Shown: positions 1 through 7,777 of the stretch, piece by piece
How the letters are laid out: each line of letters starts with the position of its first letter
Numbering within the stretch: the first letter of the stretch is position 1
Assembly: GCF_041080675.1 (NCBI RefSeq)
Contig: NZ_CP163520.1
Span: forward strand, 1,612,001 to 1,676,000
Source: Streptomyces sp. cg36
GTDB taxonomy: Bacteria; Actinomycetota; Actinomycetes; Streptomycetales; Streptomycetaceae
Direction: 5' to 3'
DNA length: 64,000 bases
Notes under the pieces: generated by a model
What the model was told of the DNA's origin: nothing
What the model saw: only the letters and a program-made list of their open reading frames with translations
Database searches by the model: none
Program-made: the position numbers and the translations under genes

Positions 1-835
1 CGGTGGAGAGGAAGAGGTACTGCGGACAGGTCTCGCCGAAGACCGGAAGTCCCTTGTCGCGGGCGGCGGCCAGCTCCGCGACCGCCTCCTCGGCGGAGAC
101 GTGGACCACGTACAGCGGCGCCCCGGCGACCCGGGCGAGCTGGATCGCGCGATGGGTGGCCTCGGCTTCGAGCAGCGCGCGGCGCACCTCGCCGTGGTGG
201 CGGGGGTCGGTGCGGCCGGCGGCGAGCGCCTGCTCGACGAGGACGTCGATGGCGATGCCGTTCTCGGCGTGCATCATGATCAGTCCGCCGTTGGCGGCGC
301 CGCGCTGCATGGCCCGCAGGATCTGGCCGTCGTCGCTGTAGAAGACGCCCGGGTAGGCCATGAACAGCTTGAAGGAGGTGATGCCCTCCTCCACCAGGAG
401 GTCCATCTCCTTGAGCGAGTGCTCGTTCACATCGGAGAGGATCATGTGGAAGGCGTAGTCGACGGCGCACTGGCCGTCCGCCTTGGCGTACCAGGCGTCC
501 AGGCCCTCGCGCAGGGCGTGCCCCGGCGACTGGACGGCGAAGTCCACGATGGTGGTGGTGCCGCCCCAGGCCGCGGCCCGGGTGCCGGTCTCGAAGGTGT
601 CGGAGGCGAAGGTCCCGCCGAAGGGGAGCTCCATGTGGGTGTGGGCGTCGACTCCGCCCGGGATGACGTACTTGTCGCTCGCGTCGATCGTCCGCTCGGC
701 GCTCCAGCTCCGCGCCGTGTCGCAGCCGTGCGCGGCGAGGGCGGCGATCCGGCCGTCCTCGATCAGTACGTCGGCGTGGACCTCGTCGGCCGCGGTGATC
801 ACCAGACCGCCGCGGATCAGTGTGCGGGTACTCAT
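1..835 (-). CDS. hydA: Dihydropyrimidinase, 3' part cut by window edge
   Basis: Zinc amidohydrolase that opens 5,6-dihydrouracil or dihydrothymine to the N-carbamoyl-beta-amino acid, the second step of reductive pyrimidine breakdown; cytosolic. About 278 residues are present and the C-terminal part lies outside the window. Visible are the HTH metal motif (His65, His67), the FKLFMAYPG segment whose Lys156 is the carbamylated metal bridge in this family, and MMHAENG near residue 185. The ATG at 835 has an AAGGGA ribosome site just upstream. It is the last of three co-directional genes, 175 bases after the aminotransferase. The family also contains hydantoinases, but the neighbours fix the pathway. 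Confidence 0.93.
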   Translation of the reverse strand, partial: MSTRTLIRGGLVITAADEVHADVLIEDGRIAALAAHGCDTARSWSAERTIDASDKYVIPGGVDAHTHMELPFGGTFASDTFETGTRAAAWGGTTTIVDFAVQSPGHALREGLDAWYAKADGQCAVDYAFHMILSDVNEHSLKEMDLLVEEGITSFKLFMAYPGVFYSDDGQILRAMQRGAANGGLIMMHAENGIAIDVLVEQALAAGRTDPRHHGEVRRALLEAEATHRAIQLARVAGAPLYVVHVSAEEAVAELAAARDKGLPVFGETCPQYLFLST

Positions 836-907
836 GGGGTGGTCCCTTCGTGCACGACGCGCTCCGCTCGGGGGCGCGGTTGTCCGGCTGCGGGCCGTCG
901 TCGGGCG

Positions 908-929
908 GGCGCGCGGGCGCCCGCGCGCC
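908..929. repeat. Perfect 22-base palindrome in the hydA leader gap
   Basis: Arms at 908-918 and 919-929 are exact reverse complements, all G and C. It lies between the aminotransferase stop and the hydA start. It could fold in the mRNA and affect processing or attenuation, or be a chance product of extreme GC content. No U tract follows, so a classic terminator is not supported. Confidence 0.4.
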
Positions 930-1010
930 TTGGACCCGCCCCTGCGGGGGCGCTCACCTCGCCGGCCCCCGCCCCTGCGGCGGGGCCGCCGCGCCCCGGC
1001 CCGTCGGCCC

Positions 1011-2294
1011 TCAAGCGCTGCGGCGCAGGGCTCGTTCCAGGATGGCCGCGCCTTCCTCCGCCTCGGCGACGGTGAGGGTGAGCGGCGGGGCGATCCGCAG
1101 CACGCTGGTGCTGTGGCCGCCGCCCTTGCCGATGAGCAGACCGCCCTCGCGGGCCGCCTCCAGGACCGCCGCCGCGGCTTCGGGATGGGCTTCGTCGGTG
1201 CCCGGCTTCACCAGTTCGATGCCGGCCATCAGCCCCCGCCCGCGCACCTCGCGTACGAGGGGGAGCTGGGCGCCGACGGCCCGCAGCCGCTCGATGAGCA
1301 GTCCGCCGACCCGGCGGGCGTTGCCCTGGAGGTCGTGCTCCAGCAGGTACGAGAGGTTGGCGAGACCGGCCGCCATGGTGACCGGGGAGCCGCCGAAGGT
1401 CGAAATGGAGTTGGCGTCCAGGCAGTTCATGACGTGGGCGCTCGCCACCACGCCGCCGATCGACATGCCGTTGCCGATGCCCTTGGCGAAGGTGAGGATG
1501 TCCGGCGGGCCGTTGCGGTCGTGCGCCTGCCAGCCCCAGAAGTGGTCGCCGGTGCGGCCCCAGCCGGTCTGCACCTCGTCGCTGATCCACAGGATCCCGT
1601 GCCGGTCGAGGACTTCGCGGAAGGCCGCGTAGAGCCCGTCGGGCGGCGAGGTGAAGCCGCCGACGCCCTGGACGGGTTCGGCGATCAGCGCGGCGACGTC
1701 GCGGGTGTGGCCCAGCAGATCTTCGAGGTCGGCGACGCAGGCCGCGATGAACTGACGGTCACTCAACTCCGCGTAGGGGCCCCGGGTGCGGACGCCGCCG
1801 TGCACGTACAGCGTCTGGAGCGGCGAGAGGCTGGTCGGGGACCAGGAGTGGTTGCCGGTGATGCCGACCGCGCTGAACGAGCGGCCGTGGTAGCTGTTGC
1901 GCATCGCCAGGATCTGGTTGGAGCCGCGGTGGGCGGTGGCGAGCAGCAGCGCGGTGTCGTTGGCCTCGGTGCCCGAGGTGGTGAAGAAGACGCGGGCGTC
2001 GGGGATGCCGGAGAGGGTGGCGATCCGCTCGGCGAGCTCCACCATCGGGCGGTTGAGGTAGAGCGTGGAGGAGTGGATGATCCGCCCGGCCTGCTCGGCG
2101 ACGGCCTTGGTGACCTCGGGCAGGGCGTGCGCGGTCATGGTGGTGAGGATGCCGCCGAAGAAGTCGAGGTAGCGGTTGCCCGCGGAGTCCCAGACGTGCC
2201 GGCCCTCGCCGTGGGTGATCTCGATGGGGTGGCGGTAGTAGAGCGCCAGCCACTCGGGCAGGACCGCTCGGTGCCGGTCGAAGAGAGCGGTCAC
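1011..2294 (-). CDS. Class III aminotransferase (beta-alanine/AGXT2 type)
   Basis: PLP-dependent transaminase of 427 residues. It carries SGTEAND (108-114), ISDEVQTGWGRTG around residue 240 with the PLP-ring aspartate, and LTFAKGIGNG with the probable Schiff-base Lys271. In this operon it most likely moves the amino group of beta-alanine or 3-aminoisobutyrate, the end products of reductive uracil/thymine breakdown, to a keto acid. The chosen GTG at 2294 overlaps the upstream TGA as GTGA, typical of coupled translation; a longer in-frame ATG at 2348 would lie deep in the amidase gene and is rejected. Substrate is inferred from context. Confidence 0.9.
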   Translation of the reverse strand: MTALFDRHRAVLPEWLALYYRHPIEITHGEGRHVWDSAGNRYLDFFGGILTTMTAHALPEVTKAVAEQAGRIIHSSTLYLNRPMVELAERIATLSGIPDARVFFTTSGTEANDTALLLATAHRGSNQILAMRNSYHGRSFSAVGITGNHSWSPTSLSPLQTLYVHGGVRTRGPYAELSDRQFIAACVADLEDLLGHTRDVAALIAEPVQGVGGFTSPPDGLYAAFREVLDRHGILWISDEVQTGWGRTGDHFWGWQAHDRNGPPDILTFAKGIGNGMSIGGVVASAHVMNCLDANSISTFGGSPVTMAAGLANLSYLLEHDLQGNARRVGGLLIERLRAVGAQLPLVREVRGRGLMAGIELVKPGTDEAHPEAAAAVLEAAREGGLLIGKGGGHSTSVLRIAPPLTLTVAEAEEGAAILERALRRSA

Positions 2295-3133
2295 GGCTGC
2301 ACCAGCCCCTGGTAGGCGTCCGGGCGCCGGTCGCGGTAGAACGCCCACTGCTGGCGCACCTCGTCGATGAGGCCGAAGTCGAGGTCGCGGACCAGGAGTT
2401 CCTCCTCCTTGTCACTGGCGACCTCGCCGACGAACTGGCCGCGCGGGTCCACGAAGTAGCTGGTGCCGTAGAAGTCGTTGTCGCCGTACTCCTCGCGGCC
2501 GACGCGGTTGATGGCGGCGACGAAGTACTCGTTGGCGACGGCCGAGGCGGGCTGTTCCAGCTGCCAGAGGTGGGCCGAAAGACCGCGCGAGGTGGCGGAC
2601 GGGTTGTAGACGAGCTGGGCGCCGCCCAGTCCCAACTGCCGCCAGCCTTCCGGGAAGTGACGGTCGTAACAGATGTAGACGCCGACTTTGCCCACGGCGG
2701 TGTCGAAGACCGGCCATCCCAGGTTGCCCGGTTTGAAGTAGTACTTCTCCCAGAAACCCTTCACCTGGGGGATGTGGTGCTTGCGGTACTTGCCGAGATA
2801 GCTGCCGTCGGCGTCGATGACGGCCGCGGTGTTGTAGTAGAAGCCGGAGCCCTCGATCTCGAAGACGGGGACGACGACCACCATCCCGGTCTCGCGCGCG
2901 AGCTCCCGCATCCGCCGCACGGTCGGCCCGTCCGGCACCGGCTCCGCCCACCGGTAGTGCTCGGCCTCCTGCACCTGGCAGAAGTACGGGGCGTTGAAGA
3001 CCTCCTGGAATCCAATGATCTTCGCCCCCTGCCGGGCGGCCTCACGGGCGTGTTCCTCATGTTTGGCGATCATGGATTCGGTATCGCCGGTCCAGGTGGC
3101 CTGGACCAGTGCGGCGCGGACGACATCGGCCAT
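2291..3133 (-). CDS. Nitrilase-superfamily amidase, probable beta-ureidopropionase
   Basis: 280-residue carbon-nitrogen hydrolase. The Glu-Lys-Cys triad is visible: Glu44 in GFQEVF, Lys118 in KYRKHHIP and Cys155 in ICYDRHFPE. Expected reaction: N-carbamoyl-beta-alanine to beta-alanine, CO2 and ammonia, step three of reductive pyrimidine catabolism. N-carbamoylputrescine amidases look similar, but the linked dihydropyrimidinase and beta-amino-acid transaminase argue for the pyrimidine route. ATG at 3133 follows AAGGAG with six bases between. It is the first gene of the operon, directly behind the 3165-3224 promoter/operator. Confidence 0.9.
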   Translation of the reverse strand: MADVVRAALVQATWTGDTESMIAKHEEHAREAARQGAKIIGFQEVFNAPYFCQVQEAEHYRWAEPVPDGPTVRRMRELARETGMVVVVPVFEIEGSGFYYNTAAVIDADGSYLGKYRKHHIPQVKGFWEKYYFKPGNLGWPVFDTAVGKVGVYICYDRHFPEGWRQLGLGGAQLVYNPSATSRGLSAHLWQLEQPASAVANEYFVAAINRVGREEYGDNDFYGTSYFVDPRGQFVGEVASDKEEELLVRDLDFGLIDEVRQQWAFYRDRRPDAYQGLVQP

Positions 3134-3164
3134 GAGCTGCTCCTTAAACGGGCCGTCAGCCAGG

Positions 3165-3224
3165 CATCCACACGCGTAGACCGCGTGTGGATGAGACCGT
3201 AAAGCCCGTCACGCACCGTGGCAA
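3165..3224 (-). promoter_or_regulatory. Promoter and palindromic operator of the pyrimidine catabolism operon
   Basis: On the minus strand, TTGCCA (3224-3219), a 17-base spacer and TACGGT (3201-3196) form a housekeeping-type promoter. Two bases after the -10 begins a perfect inverted repeat with 12-base arms and a 5-base centre: left arm 3165-3176 (CATCCACACGCG), right arm 3182-3193. It therefore covers the expected transcription start, the position of a repressor site. A terminator for the upstream HAD gene is the alternative, but there is no U tract. The regulator is not in the window. Confidence 0.7.
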
Positions 3225-3252
3225 GACCATCGCCGTCACGCCACGAAGTCGA

Positions 3253-3825
3253 TCACATTTCCCGCGGTACGGGGGCGGGCAGCCGGGCCCAGGCGCCGCG
3301 CCGGGCGTGCCGGAGCAGCACCGGGTCCGTGCCGACGACCACCGGGTGGCCGACCTCGGCGAGCAGCGGGAGGTCCGCCGCCTCGTCCGCGTACGCGTAG
3401 CAGTCGGCCGCCCGCAGCGCGCGCTCGCGCAGCAGGGCGCGGGCCGCGTACCCCTTGCCCTGGCCGCGCATCGGCGCGCCCGGGCGCGCGCAGAGCACGG
3501 CGTCGGCGCGCAGTTCACGGGCGAGCGCGGTGACCGCCTCGGCCGGTGACGGCGTCACCAGCACCAGCAGGTGTCCCCGGGCGGCGTGTTCGTGCAGGGC
3601 GGCGAGGACCGGGGCGTGCCAGAGCCGGCCCAGCGGGGGCCCCGGCCCGTCCGCGTCGAGCGCGGGCGCCGCGAGGAGCGTGCCCTCGACGTCGAAGAAC
3701 GCGGCGGCCGTGACCGGCCCCGGTCTGCCCGGGCCGGGGCTGTCCGGGCCGGGGCTGTCCGGGCCGGGACTGTCCGAGGCCGGTCCACCCGAGGCCGGTC
3801 CGTATATGTGCGAGTCCATGTCCAT
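3253..3825 (-). CDS. HAD-superfamily (subfamily IB-like) hydrolase with repetitive N-terminus
   Basis: 190 residues. After a proline/glycine-rich N-terminus (about residues 9-37, repeats of the type SPGPD) comes the HAD motif I as FFDVEGTLL, then VTPSPAEAV at the motif II position and a C-terminal YADEAADLPLL acidic motif like the SerB/HAD-IB motif IV. Motif I reads D-x-E rather than D-x-D, so the general acid/base aspartate is replaced by glutamate. Substrate unknown; phosphoserine phosphatase-like folds are the nearest. The low-complexity N-terminus is encoded by the 15-base repeats at 3716-3802. Two in-frame ATGs (3825 and 3819) are possible starts. Confidence 0.75.
   Translation of the reverse strand: MDMDSHIYGPASGGPASDSPGPDSPGPDSPGPGRPGPVTAAAFFDVEGTLLAAPALDADGPGPPLGRLWHAPVLAALHEHAARGHLLVLVTPSPAEAVTALARELRADAVLCARPGAPMRGQGKGYAARALLRERALRAADCYAYADEAADLPLLAEVGHPVVVGTDPVLLRHARRGAWARLPAPVPREM
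3716..3802. repeat. 15-base tandem repeat inside the HAD gene
   Basis: Copies at 3731-3745 and 3746-3760 are identical (GGGCCGGGGCTGTCC), 3761-3775 differs by one base, and diverged copies flank them at 3716-3730, 3776-3790 and 3791-3802. The unit is a multiple of three, so copy number can change without a frameshift, changing only the length of the Pro/Gly/Ser-rich N-terminal segment. Confidence 0.8.
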
Positions 3826-3871
3826 TGCTACGGACCCTGCCCAGCCGTGACCTCACCTCAATCCCGGAATT

Positions 3872-5206
3872 TCAACGTTCTGTTGCAATTCTGGCCACCC
3901 GGAAGGCGTGCACGACGTCTCGTCGCCGCCCCTCGGAGACCTCACCGGCCGCCGCGAGCAGCAGCGGCGCGAGCTTGCGGGGCGCGTACGCCGCCAGTTG
4001 CGCCGCGTCCTCCGGCGTACGGGCCCGGACGAACGCGCTCACCAGGGCGTCCGCCTCCGGCCGCCGCCCGGCGTCACCGAGAGCGAGCACCGCGTCCGCG
4101 ATCTGCCCGGCGGGGCGCGCCACGCCCTGGCGCAGCAGCCGGTGCGCGTCCGCGCTGTGCCCGGCGGCGGCGAGCGCCCCGGCCGCCGCGGCCAGCCGCT
4201 CGGGCGGCAGCGAGGCCGCCTCCCACAGCAGGGTGGCCCAGTCGGCGGCGAGTCCGGACCGGTGCAGTTCGACGGCGAAGACGGACAGGTGCGCGGCGGG
4301 CCCGGCCGCCGCCTCGCACAGCACGGCGTGCGCCTCGCCGGTACGGCGCTGGGCGCGCAGCCGGACGAGCGCGGCCACCGTCTCGCGGACCTCCCGCTGC
4401 GCCTCGTCGCCGTCCGGCGCGGTGGCGCCCGGTCCGGCGCCCGCCCGCTCCCGGCCCTTGCGCTCCCGGCCACCGCGCGACTCGGCCCGGCCCCGGGCGT
4501 GTTCGGGGCCGCCGAACCGGGCCCCGGTGGGCGCGGTCGCGGCGACCGGCGGCACTAACCGCCCCGGTTCCCCGGCCGCCGGGCCGTCCGCGAGCCCGGC
4601 GGAGCGGGCGCCGCGCGCGGTGCGGCGCGCGGGCGGCACCGGCACCGGAACGCGCGGCGCGGACCGCTGGGCCACCGCCTCCCGGCCGTCGCCCGCCCGG
4701 CCCGGCCGCGCCACGGCCCGCTCGCTGAACCAGCCCTTGGGCACCTCGGGGCCCAACGCGCTGATCCGGGCGCGCAGTTCGGCGCAGCGGGCGGTGGCCC
4801 GGGCCAGGTCGTCCTGGATCCACGGCAGCTCGCGCGGCGCCGCGCCCGGCAGCCGGTCGGCCGCGTGCGCCTGCTCGCGCAGCATCACGGTGAGCCGCTC
4901 GCGCAGGGCCTCACGGCCGCCGGGCCGGGTGTCGTGGACCGCCGCGGCGGCGGTGTGCAGGGCGCGCGCCCGTACCGTCTCCCGCCCCACCGCTTCGGCG
5001 CCGTGCGTCGGCACGAGGTCCTGGAGCAGCGATTCGACGACGTCCCACGGCGGGATCTCGCTGCCGTCGAAACAGGCCGCCATGCCGTCGGGATCGCGCT
5101 GCCAGAAGACCCCGTACCAGCCGTCGTACCGGTCGAGCAGAGCCGCCATCCGGCCCATGTACTGGACGAAAACCCCGATGTCCACCGGGAGTTGATTGAC
5201 CGTCAT
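3872..5206 (-). CDS. Conserved-looking actinobacterial protein of unknown function
   Basis: 444 residues, not recognised. The N-terminal 60 residues are folded-looking and rich in aromatic residues (VQYMGRMAALLDRYDGWYG, PPWDVVESLL). The middle, about residues 170-270, is a disordered Arg/Ala/Gly/Pro-rich linker with a charged ESRGGRERKGRER run. The C-terminal 170 residues are helical and Ala/Leu-rich with repeat-like units (AHLSVFAVELHRSG, LAAAAGALAAAGHSADAH), resembling a helical-repeat scaffold. No signal peptide or membrane segment. The layout suggests a regulatory or scaffold protein, but no function is claimed. Codon use fits its neighbours. Confidence 0.7.
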   Translation of the reverse strand: MTVNQLPVDIGVFVQYMGRMAALLDRYDGWYGVFWQRDPDGMAACFDGSEIPPWDVVESLLQDLVPTHGAEAVGRETVRARALHTAAAAVHDTRPGGREALRERLTVMLREQAHAADRLPGAAPRELPWIQDDLARATARCAELRARISALGPEVPKGWFSERAVARPGRAGDGREAVAQRSAPRVPVPVPPARRTARGARSAGLADGPAAGEPGRLVPPVAATAPTGARFGGPEHARGRAESRGGRERKGRERAGAGPGATAPDGDEAQREVRETVAALVRLRAQRRTGEAHAVLCEAAAGPAAHLSVFAVELHRSGLAADWATLLWEAASLPPERLAAAAGALAAAGHSADAHRLLRQGVARPAGQIADAVLALGDAGRRPEADALVSAFVRARTPEDAAQLAAYAPRKLAPLLLAAAGEVSEGRRRDVVHAFRVARIATER

Positions 5207-5408
5207 CCCACTCGCCCCCCAAGCGCTGACCGAACCCTAACGGTCCGTCGGGCATTCGATACCCGCCGTATTGCGCCCGTGTTACACCGAGGTCTTCGGC
5301 TCAATACCGCTGTATGACGGCGCGCCGAACGGCGTGGTGACGGCAGAAGTCGCGCGCCCCCCGGCGGCGCCCCCCGGCCCCGGGTGCGCGGGCCGGGGCC
5401 CGGTGGGG

Positions 5409-6650
5409 TCAGCGGGTGACGGGGCGGCCCGGGTTGCCCGCGTGCGTCAGCGTCTCCCAGGCCACGAACAGGTCGTCCGTGCCGGCCGGGCGCTGCCGCT
5501 CGGCCAGCCGTTCGGTCAGCGGCAACTTCAGGTGCATGCGGTTGCGCAGGTGGTTGAGGCCGACCTCGACGTCGGGGCCCATGGTGCGCTCGACCTTGCC
5601 GCCGCACAGCCAGGGCGGCGCGGCCTCGCCCAGCTGGTAGCGGGCGTGGAACTCCAGGGCGGCCCGCAGCCGCTCGGCCGACGGCCCGTACAGGTCCACG
5701 CCCTGCTGCCAGGCGGTCTCGGCGATGTGCGAGGAGGCGGCCAGCGAGTAGCCGATGTGCATGAAGTTGCGGCAGGTCTCCTGGCCGAGGCCGTCGGCGT
5801 AGACGCGCTGGCCGAACCAGTAGGTGGCCAGCTTCTCCGGGGTGTTCATGCTCCCGCCGGGCGGCACCTTGGGGAGGCTGCCGTCGGCGCGCAGGTAGAA
5901 GTACGCGGGGACCCGGGCGCGGTAGCGCTCCAGCGAGGCGTTGAAGAGGTCGCGGTCCTCCAGGAACACCGCGATGCCGATGGTCGCGTCGGTCATCGCC
6001 AGCTCCCAGTTCCCGTTGTAGTCGGGGACCTTGGCCGTCACGGCGGGCAGATACGCCTTGCGCAGCATCCATTTGAACCGCTGGACCGCCGCGCTCCCCC
6101 AGCCGGGGTAGCTCGCGTGCACGATGTCGGCGGCGCGCGCCCAGGAGGACCCGGCCCAGGCGGTCTGCAGCCCGGCGTTGCCCTCGGTGTGCTCCTTCAT
6201 CACCTTCGACCAGCCGTCCATGATCGCGACGGCCTTCCTGGCGTGCGCCTCGTTGCCGTTGACCGTCCACAGCAGGGCCTGGGTGTAGGCGGCGAGGGCG
6301 TCCTCCCGCTCCGACAGACAGGCGGGCGGCCCGGCGTTGGGCGGACAGGGCACGGTCTCGGCGGGGTGCGGGACGTAGTCGAGCGAGCCGTAGCGGCTGG
6401 TGCGCATCTTCTCGTACGCCGAGTGCCAGGGCTCCTGGGCGGCCCGCACCCGGGCCCGTACGGTGTCGAGCTGGCTGCGGCCCACCACCACCCCGGGGTG
6501 GTGGAAGGTGACCACCGCCTCCTGGTCGGCCTCGGAGGCGGAGACCCGGGACGCGGGGGCACAGGCGGCGAGCACCAGCGCGGCGCCGACGGCGAACGCA
6601 CCGGCCCGCCGGAGATACGGCCTCGTCGAGGAGGCGGACGGCTTGACCAC
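5409..6650 (-). CDS. Alginate-lyase-superfamily secreted lipoprotein
   Basis: 413 residues. An N-terminal signal ending LVLAAC (about residues 25-30) is a lipobox, so the protein should be exported and lipidated. The mature part has the alpha/alpha-toroid pattern of PL5-like enzymes: repeated tryptophan/alanine helices, WTVNGNEAHARKAVAIMDGW near 130, SSWARAADIV near 170 and NWELAMTDATIGIAVFLED near 215. Probable role: cleavage of a uronic-acid polysaccharide at the cell surface; the actual polymer is not known, and many Streptomyces members are not tested as alginate lyases. Single gene, followed by an unlinked unknown. Confidence 0.8.
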   Translation of the reverse strand: MVKPSASSTRPYLRRAGAFAVGAALVLAACAPASRVSASEADQEAVVTFHHPGVVVGRSQLDTVRARVRAAQEPWHSAYEKMRTSRYGSLDYVPHPAETVPCPPNAGPPACLSEREDALAAYTQALLWTVNGNEAHARKAVAIMDGWSKVMKEHTEGNAGLQTAWAGSSWARAADIVHASYPGWGSAAVQRFKWMLRKAYLPAVTAKVPDYNGNWELAMTDATIGIAVFLEDRDLFNASLERYRARVPAYFYLRADGSLPKVPPGGSMNTPEKLATYWFGQRVYADGLGQETCRNFMHIGYSLAASSHIAETAWQQGVDLYGPSAERLRAALEFHARYQLGEAAPPWLCGGKVERTMGPDVEVGLNHLRNRMHLKLPLTERLAERQRPAGTDDLFVAWETLTHAGNPGRPVTR

Positions 6651-6747
6651 ACCCCCACGGTGCCGCGCCCGCCCCGGCCCCGCAGATTCTGTTGCGCCGA
6701 CCGGGCACGGCCGCCGCCGCCCCGTGCCCGGGGAGCCCGTGCCCCGC

Positions 6748-6999
6748 TCAGGCGGGCAGCAGCGCGCAGTGCCCGGCGACCTCGTCCAGCGAGAGCCCCA
6801 GCACCCCGGCCAGCGCGGCCACGGTGAAGAACGCGGGGGTCGGCGCCCGTCCGGTCTCGATCTTGCGCAGCGTCTCGGCCGAGAGCCCCGCCGCCGCGGC
6901 GACCTCGGTCATGCTGCGCCCGTCCCGCGCGGTCCGCAGCAACCGGCCCAGCCGTTCGCCGCGCTCGCGCTCTTCGGGGGTGAGAGGGGTGCGGACCAT
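6748..6999 (-). CDS. Small XRE-family DNA-binding regulator
   Basis: 83 residues made almost only of a Cro/C1-type helix-turn-helix: RLLRTARDGRSMTEVAAAAGLSAETLRKIETGRAPTPAF gives the two DNA-binding helices at about residues 30-55, followed by a short helical tail (ALAGVLGLSLDEVAG). No sensor domain is present. Target genes are unknown; the alginate-lyase-like gene lies downstream on the same strand and the HxlR gene upstream. Confidence 0.85.
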   Translation of the reverse strand: MVRTPLTPEERERGERLGRLLRTARDGRSMTEVAAAAGLSAETLRKIETGRAPTPAFFTVAALAGVLGLSLDEVAGHCALLPA

Positions 7000-7184
7000 G
7001 CCCCGAGTCTAGGCCCTGTCCGCCGGAACGGGTCGGCCGCGGTGCGGGCCGGGGGTACGGGGGTGTGGGGGCCGGGGGTGTGGGGGCCGGGGATGCGAGG
7101 TCCACGGGGGCCGGGGTCCGGGACCGGGGGCCGCCGTCGGGCCGTACCCACGACGGCGCGGCGGCCACCACCCCGTACCGCTCC

Positions 7185-7649
7185 TCACTCCTCGGCGCCC
7201 TCCATCCCCCACCCCGGCACCTGGAAGCGCGGGGTGACGTCGCGGCGGTGGACCTCGCCGCCGCACGCGCGGCACATGACGGCCGGGTCGAGGTCGGCGC
7301 CGCAGGAGTGCCGCCACACCGTGGGCGCCACCTCGGCCAGATGGCGGTCGCCCCAGTTCATCAGCATCAGCAGGACCGGCCGCAGCTCCTGCCCGGCCGC
7401 GGTGGCGCGGTACTCGTACCGCACCGGGCGCTCCTGGTAGGGGACCCTGCGCAGCACCCCCGCCTCCACGAGCCGCCGCAGCCGGGCGGTGAGGATGTCG
7501 CGGGGCGCCCCCACGTTGCGGGCGATCGCGTCGAAGCGGTGGACGCCGAAGAAGACCTCGCGCAGCACCAGGAGGGCGTACTTCTCCCCCACCACCGCCA
7601 GCGCGTCGGCGATCGAGCAGGGCCGGGCGTTCTTCCGCGACGTCGTCAT
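7185..7649 (-). CDS. HxlR-family transcriptional regulator
   Basis: 154 residues. The HxlR winged helix is clear: PCSIADALAVVGEKYALLVLREVFFG at the start, then FDAIARNVGAPRDILTARLRRLVEAGVL with the recognition helix around 45-70 and YRATAAGQELRPVLLMLMNWGDRH. A C-terminal tail with CGADLDPAVMCRACGGE looks like a small zinc ribbon (three to four cysteines), seen in some family members. The gene is divergent from the thiolase, and the shared region carries repeated TTTCCAACT boxes, so it probably represses or activates the thiolase gene. Confidence 0.9.
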   Translation of the reverse strand: MTTSRKNARPCSIADALAVVGEKYALLVLREVFFGVHRFDAIARNVGAPRDILTARLRRLVEAGVLRRVPYQERPVRYEYRATAAGQELRPVLLMLMNWGDRHLAEVAPTVWRHSCGADLDPAVMCRACGGEVHRRDVTPRFQVPGWGMEGAEE

Positions 7650-7680
7650 GGACCCACGGTAGGCCAGGAACAGCAGTGCA

Positions 7681-7727
7681 TTGGAATTTCCAACTCACGA
7701 AGTTATGGTGAGTCCAGTTTTCCAACT
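7681..7727 (+). promoter_or_regulatory. Thiolase promoter with HxlR-type operator
   Basis: TTGGAA (7681-7686), 17-base spacer and TATGGT (7704-7709) read toward the thiolase. The -35 lies in a 13-base palindrome TTGGAA-T-TTCCAA (7681-7693), and TTTCCAACT occurs at 7687-7695 and again at 7719-7727, 32 bases apart, about three helical turns. This fits a dimeric regulator binding across the promoter; the divergent HxlR protein is the obvious candidate. Confidence 0.6.
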
Positions 7728-7777
7728 TACTCAGTGGTAGCCCCCCGGGGAGACCGGGCGGAGACGAGGAGCACGCC

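Noticed and set aside
2295..2348. N-terminal extension of the aminotransferase
   Set aside because: It would overlap the amidase coding end by over 50 bases, while GTG 2294 gives the usual GTGA overlap and family length.
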